The notes under the pieces were generated by a model, which was not told where the DNA came from, ran no database searches, and was given only the letters and a program-made list of their open reading frames with translations. A program made the translations under genes and the position numbers. From the NCBI GenBank assembly GCA_027623815.1, contig JAQBUV010000011.1, positions 1 to 45,725 of the forward strand: DNA of 45,725 bases. The letters run 5' to 3'. Shown piece by piece: positions 43,165-45,725 of the stretch; positions within the stretch are counted from its first letter, which is position 1, and every line of letters starts with the position of its first letter. The stretch comes from Casp-Chloro-G3 sp002816715 (GTDB taxonomy: Bacteria; Chloroflexota; Dehalococcoidia; Lucifugimonadales; UBA3495).

Positions 43165-43524
43165 ATGGTCGATATGAGCACTGAGAGTCAAAATAGTGGA
43201 ACCAGCCCACTTTACGGAAGGGTTGAGATTGCCAGGTTAGGCGTTATGTCAATAGCCAAGATTGCCGCTGCGGTCTACGCGACAATCGCCGTGATCCCGG
43301 GGGTCTTCGTTGTGCTGGGTATTCTAGTGAATATGTCTACATCTGGCGGTTTTCTTTCTGGGAGAGGCCCGGGATTTGCCCTACTATTTGGACTCGGGAT
43401 GGTCATTGGACTGCCAATCGTTTATGGGGCGATGGGGTTCATATTTGGAGCGCTCTCAGCCTGGGTCTACAATTTCGTCGCCTCCAAAATTGGTGGTGTG
43501 GTCATTGAAACCAGGCAACGATGA
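43165..43524 (+). CDS. Small membrane protein of unknown function
   Basis: A 119-residue protein with two membrane segments (about 30-55, AVYATIAVIPGVFVVLGILV; and about 72-105, LLFGLGMVIGLPIVYGAMGF). A glycine-rich loop lies between them and a short basic tail follows. The pattern RLGVMSIAKI then GFIFGALSAWVYNFVA resembles small DUF3566-like membrane proteins known to me from Chloroflexota, but the assignment is tentative. AAGGAAG precedes the ATG. Confidence 0.7.
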   Translation: MVDMSTESQNSGTSPLYGRVEIARLGVMSIAKIAAAVYATIAVIPGVFVVLGILVNMSTSGGFLSGRGPGFALLFGLGMVIGLPIVYGAMGFIFGALSAWVYNFVASKIGGVVIETRQR

Positions 43525-43540
43525 CATAATTAGATTAGTT

Positions 43541-43571
43541 TCCAGGTTGGAGGGTTTCCCACCAACCTGGA
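43541..43571. terminator. Terminator hairpin between convergent genes
   Basis: TCCAGGTTGG and CCAACCTGGA pair perfectly, and inside them GGG-TTT-CCC extends the stem past one A-A mismatch. It lies between the small membrane protein gene (+) and the hydroxy-acid oxidase gene (-). Confidence 0.75.
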
Positions 43572-43635
43572 TCGTTAAACCACGGGATGAACATTGAAAA
43601 TGATAATGCGAGATCAGTAGTCGCTATCTATCGGA

Positions 43636-44748
43636 CTACCGGTAGTCGGCGTGTTGGGGAAACATGGCCAACAGCGGAGAAACGGTAACCAAAGAGTCTT
43701 GAGTGATGCTATCCAGGTTAGGGCAGCCACAGATTCCCATAGTTGCGTCCAGTTCGTCCCGTAGCATTTCCAGAACGGACAACACCCCGGCTTCACCTCC
43801 TACCGCCAGTCCCCAGAACAAAGGACGTCCCATCAGCACCGAACGCGCGCCCAAGGCCAGGGCTTTGAAAACATCGGTGCCTCTTCTGATACCGCCATCC
43901 AGGTAGACTTCCGCCTTCCCATCAACTGCCTTTACCGCCTCGGGCAGGACTTCGATGGTGGCCAGCGTAGTATCCAGGTAACGCCCGCCATGATTGGAAA
44001 CGATCACCGCCTTGGCCCCGTTATCGGCGGAGAGCCGGGCATCTTCGCCGGTCATAATTCCCTTGACCACCACGGGCAACCGGATGTTGGAGGCAAACCA
44101 TTCCAGGTCAGACCATACCGATGCGGTGTCACGAATGTCGCTGGGCCCGGCTGGAGCATCGGCGGCGAATTTCCAGCTATGCGTCCCCAGGTCGAGTTGG
44201 GCGTAGTTGGGCGAAACAGGGCCAACGTAATCGTTTCTGATGTTGCGCTCACGCTTGGGTTTGATTTTGGCGTCCAGGGTCATGCAGATGGCTGAGTAGC
44301 CCGCCTCTTCAGCGCGCGCGGCCATCTCTAGCGTCAGCCCACGGTCTTTGAAGAAGTACTGTTGGAACCACAGCGGCCCGGACGCCGAGGCAGCGACATC
44401 TTCCAGAGTACGCGACGCATGAGAACTCAAGACCATCAAGGTGCGCGCCGCTCCGGCAGCCTTCACTGAGGCAATCTCGGCGTCGGGATGGGCCGCGCTG
44501 TGGTTGCCCGCTGGGTCGAGCATGACGGGCAAACTAATCTTTTGACCAAGCACCGTGGTACTCATATCTCGCTGGCTAACGTCCACCATCATGCGGGGGC
44601 GCAGCATAATCGAGTCAAAGACAGCCCGGGTCCGTCTGATTGTTATTTCGTCGGTGGCCCCTCCGGCGATAAAGTCGTAGTGCCCTTTCTCGATGCGTTC
44701 TTTGGCCAGAGCTTCGTACTCAAAAATATTGACTGGTTCCGATGCCAT
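43636..44748 (-). CDS. FMN-dependent alpha-hydroxy-acid oxidase/dehydrogenase
   Basis: A 370-residue FMN TIM-barrel enzyme of the lactate oxidase / glycolate oxidase / L-lactate dehydrogenase family. Active-site residues are seen as Y24 in HYDFIAGGA, WFQQYFF (about 127-133), K229 in VVVKGIM, and the catalytic SNHGGR (H253, R256). Phosphate-binding GGIRRGTDV and GRPLFWGLAVGGE follow. It oxidises an L-2-hydroxy acid to the 2-oxoacid; which acid is unclear. GGAGG precedes the ATG. It follows the CMD-like gene by 46 nt on the same strand. Confidence 0.9.
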   Translation of the reverse strand: MASEPVNIFEYEALAKERIEKGHYDFIAGGATDEITIRRTRAVFDSIMLRPRMMVDVSQRDMSTTVLGQKISLPVMLDPAGNHSAAHPDAEIASVKAAGAARTLMVLSSHASRTLEDVAASASGPLWFQQYFFKDRGLTLEMAARAEEAGYSAICMTLDAKIKPKRERNIRNDYVGPVSPNYAQLDLGTHSWKFAADAPAGPSDIRDTASVWSDLEWFASNIRLPVVVKGIMTGEDARLSADNGAKAVIVSNHGGRYLDTTLATIEVLPEAVKAVDGKAEVYLDGGIRRGTDVFKALALGARSVLMGRPLFWGLAVGGEAGVLSVLEMLRDELDATMGICGCPNLDSITQDSLVTVSPLLAMFPQHADYR

Positions 44749-44794
44749 TGTGGGTACCTCCTAGATGGTTGTGGCAGCCTATCGTCAGGCAATC

Positions 44795-45352
44795 TCAGAT
44801 TGGTAATCTTTGTTCTGAACCTTCAGCGGGAATGTCAATCACAAATGAGTTGGCGTTGAAAGCCAGCAGCGAGTAGTAACCCATCAGGGTGGTCAACTCG
44901 GTCAACCCCAGCGCGCCAAACTGGTCTAGAGTGGCTTGGAAAGTTTCCGGACTGGTCTTGTGGGTCTTGAATAATTCCTGAACGTAATTGACCACGATCT
45001 GCTCTTCGCCAGGCAGCGACGGCAAAGGCTTGTTGTCCCGCAAAGAATCAATGAAGGCGTCGCTGATTCCCTGCTGGCGTGCGCGGGCGGCGTGGGCGTG
45101 CCAGATGTACTGGCAGTCCATTGCCCGGGCAGTCAATATCATCACCAGTTCCTGGATTTTCTTGGGCAACGAAGATTCGTCCCGCAGGTAGTTGACCAAT
45201 TCATTCGCCCGTCGGCGCATTTCAGGACTGTGAATCATTACCGAGCCGGGGCCGCTGGTGATTGTTCCGCCGCTACCAGCGGTCTCAGAATCAAAGGATG
45301 CCCGTAGCTGCTCCGGCACTTGGTCTCGGGTTACGGTTGGTGTTCTGGCCAT
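44795..45352 (-). CDS. Carboxymuconolactone decarboxylase (CMD)-like protein, second copy
   Basis: A 185-residue paralogue of the protein at 23627, similar along its length (PTVTRDQVPEQLRASF, then AMDCQYIWHAHAAR with C80, W84, H87). As in the first copy, the second Cys of the AhpD pair is missing, here Ile (I83). Its neighbour is a hydroxy-acid oxidase instead of an amidohydrolase, so the same module is used in two gene contexts. GAGGTGAG precedes the ATG. Confidence 0.85.
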   Translation of the reverse strand: MARTPTVTRDQVPEQLRASFDSETAGSGGTITSGPGSVMIHSPEMRRRANELVNYLRDESSLPKKIQELVMILTARAMDCQYIWHAHAARARQQGISDAFIDSLRDNKPLPSLPGEEQIVVNYVQELFKTHKTSPETFQATLDQFGALGLTELTTLMGYYSLLAFNANSFVIDIPAEGSEQRLPI

Positions 45353-45615
45353 GACTCACCTCACAAGTTTTGATTACTATATTCTATTCTGCCGTCCAGA
45401 TTGCCAGCATCATACCCACACCCGTGGGTCATGGCAAGTAGCTGAACAGATAGAGCGGCGTGAGGGGGACCTGTCGAGACTATTTTGCCCCATCCAAGCA
45501 TTGCCATTCTGGAATATTAAACGACCCGGCGAGGCTTTCCTATCAATCTGCCCCTTTACATATTAGAATATTTGAGCCGACATTTTGCATCTAAACCGTA
45601 CTGGGAGGCAGCGCA

Positions 45616-45725
45616 ATGGCAACCGTTAATACCGTCCTCGGCCCGGTGGATACCGAAAGCATGGGCTTTACCCTGACCCATGAGCATGTGGGCACCAACG
45701 CCGCCGGTCTTCGCCACACTTACCC
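45616..45725 (+). CDS. Phosphotriesterase-family hydrolase (start only, cut by window end)
   Basis: The first 36 codons of a gene that continues beyond the window. The sequence starts MATVNTVLGPVDTESMG and then FTLTHEHV, the H-x-H metal motif of phosphotriesterase / lactonase-like amidohydrolases, followed by GTNAAGLRHTY. GGGAGG precedes the ATG at a good distance. Substrate unknown. The 45353-45615 gap upstream holds only a weak inverted pair (TTGCCA/TGGCAA around CCCAC/GTGGG, about 45400-45437). Confidence 0.8.
   Translation, partial: MATVNTVLGPVDTESMGFTLTHEHVGTNAAGLRHTY

Overview
The window reads as one chromosomal segment of a bacterium, most likely a Chloroflexota member close to the SAR202 / Dehalococcoidia lineage. 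This placement is inference from gene content: four luciferase-like flavin monooxygenases, two fumarylacetoacetate-hydrolase-fold enzymes, two carboxymuconolactone-decarboxylase-like proteins, a tandem CaiB-type CoA transferase, several thiamine-pyrophosphate (TPP) enzymes, and a Cys-rich mini zinc-ribbon protein. At least six genes use TTG starts behind good ribosome binding sites. No rRNA, phage, IS transposase or CRISPR array was seen.

Layout. 0-3.2 kb: an ECF sigma factor (5' end cut or frameshifted) overlapping an RskA-type anti-sigma factor, a 51-aa zinc-ribbon protein and an MFS exporter. 3.2-9.8 kb, minus strand: a HbpS/GlcG-like protein, a tandem-domain ThyX-like protein, an acetolactate-synthase-like TPP enzyme, and the E2 and E3 components of a 2-oxoacid dehydrogenase complex. 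10-13.4 kb: a 133-bp MITE-like element with 18-bp perfect terminal inverted repeats and a 7-bp target duplication, then tatA, facing a coupled run of an RlmD-Maf fusion, tatB-like and tatC. 13.6-14.1 kb: thioredoxin followed 20 nt later by a selenocysteine tRNA (anticodon UCA) and a terminator.

14-26.5 kb: a second large TPP enzyme, a lipoprotein FKBP, a Nudix hydrolase, an aldolase-SDR fusion, a lone molybdenum hydroxylase large subunit, an ACMSD-like amidohydrolase, a CMD-like protein, a FAH-fold enzyme and a split two-subunit TPP decarboxylase. 26.5-33.4 kb: a flavin monooxygenase gene interrupted by an in-frame TGA, a rhodanese gene, two more flavin monooxygenases and a tandem CoA transferase. 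33.7-45.7 kb: a tandem universal stress protein, a tandem NIPSNAP protein, a secreted subtilase-fold protease with cohesin-like and dockerin modules, a membrane hydrolase, a cupin, a fourth flavin monooxygenase followed by RidA, a second FAH-fold enzyme, an FMN-dependent alpha-hydroxy-acid oxidase, a second CMD-like protein and the start of a phosphotriesterase-family gene.

The most striking observation is a likely selenoprotein. The rhodanese at 27928-28299 carries TGA exactly where the catalytic cysteine of the CX4R loop belongs. Reading resumes in the same frame with the rest of the rhodanese fold. A perfect 7-bp hairpin with a G-starting loop begins 16 nt after the TGA, as expected for a bacterial SECIS element, and the matching tRNA-Sec lies 14 kb upstream. 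An ordinary gene caller would cut this protein at residue 79.

The metabolic genes fit a generalist that oxidises, ring-opens and decarboxylates unusual organic compounds: monooxygenases, molybdenum hydroxylase, CoA transferase, FAH-fold hydrolases, amidohydrolase, TPP decarboxylases and hydroxy-acid oxidase. Substrates cannot be read from the sequence.
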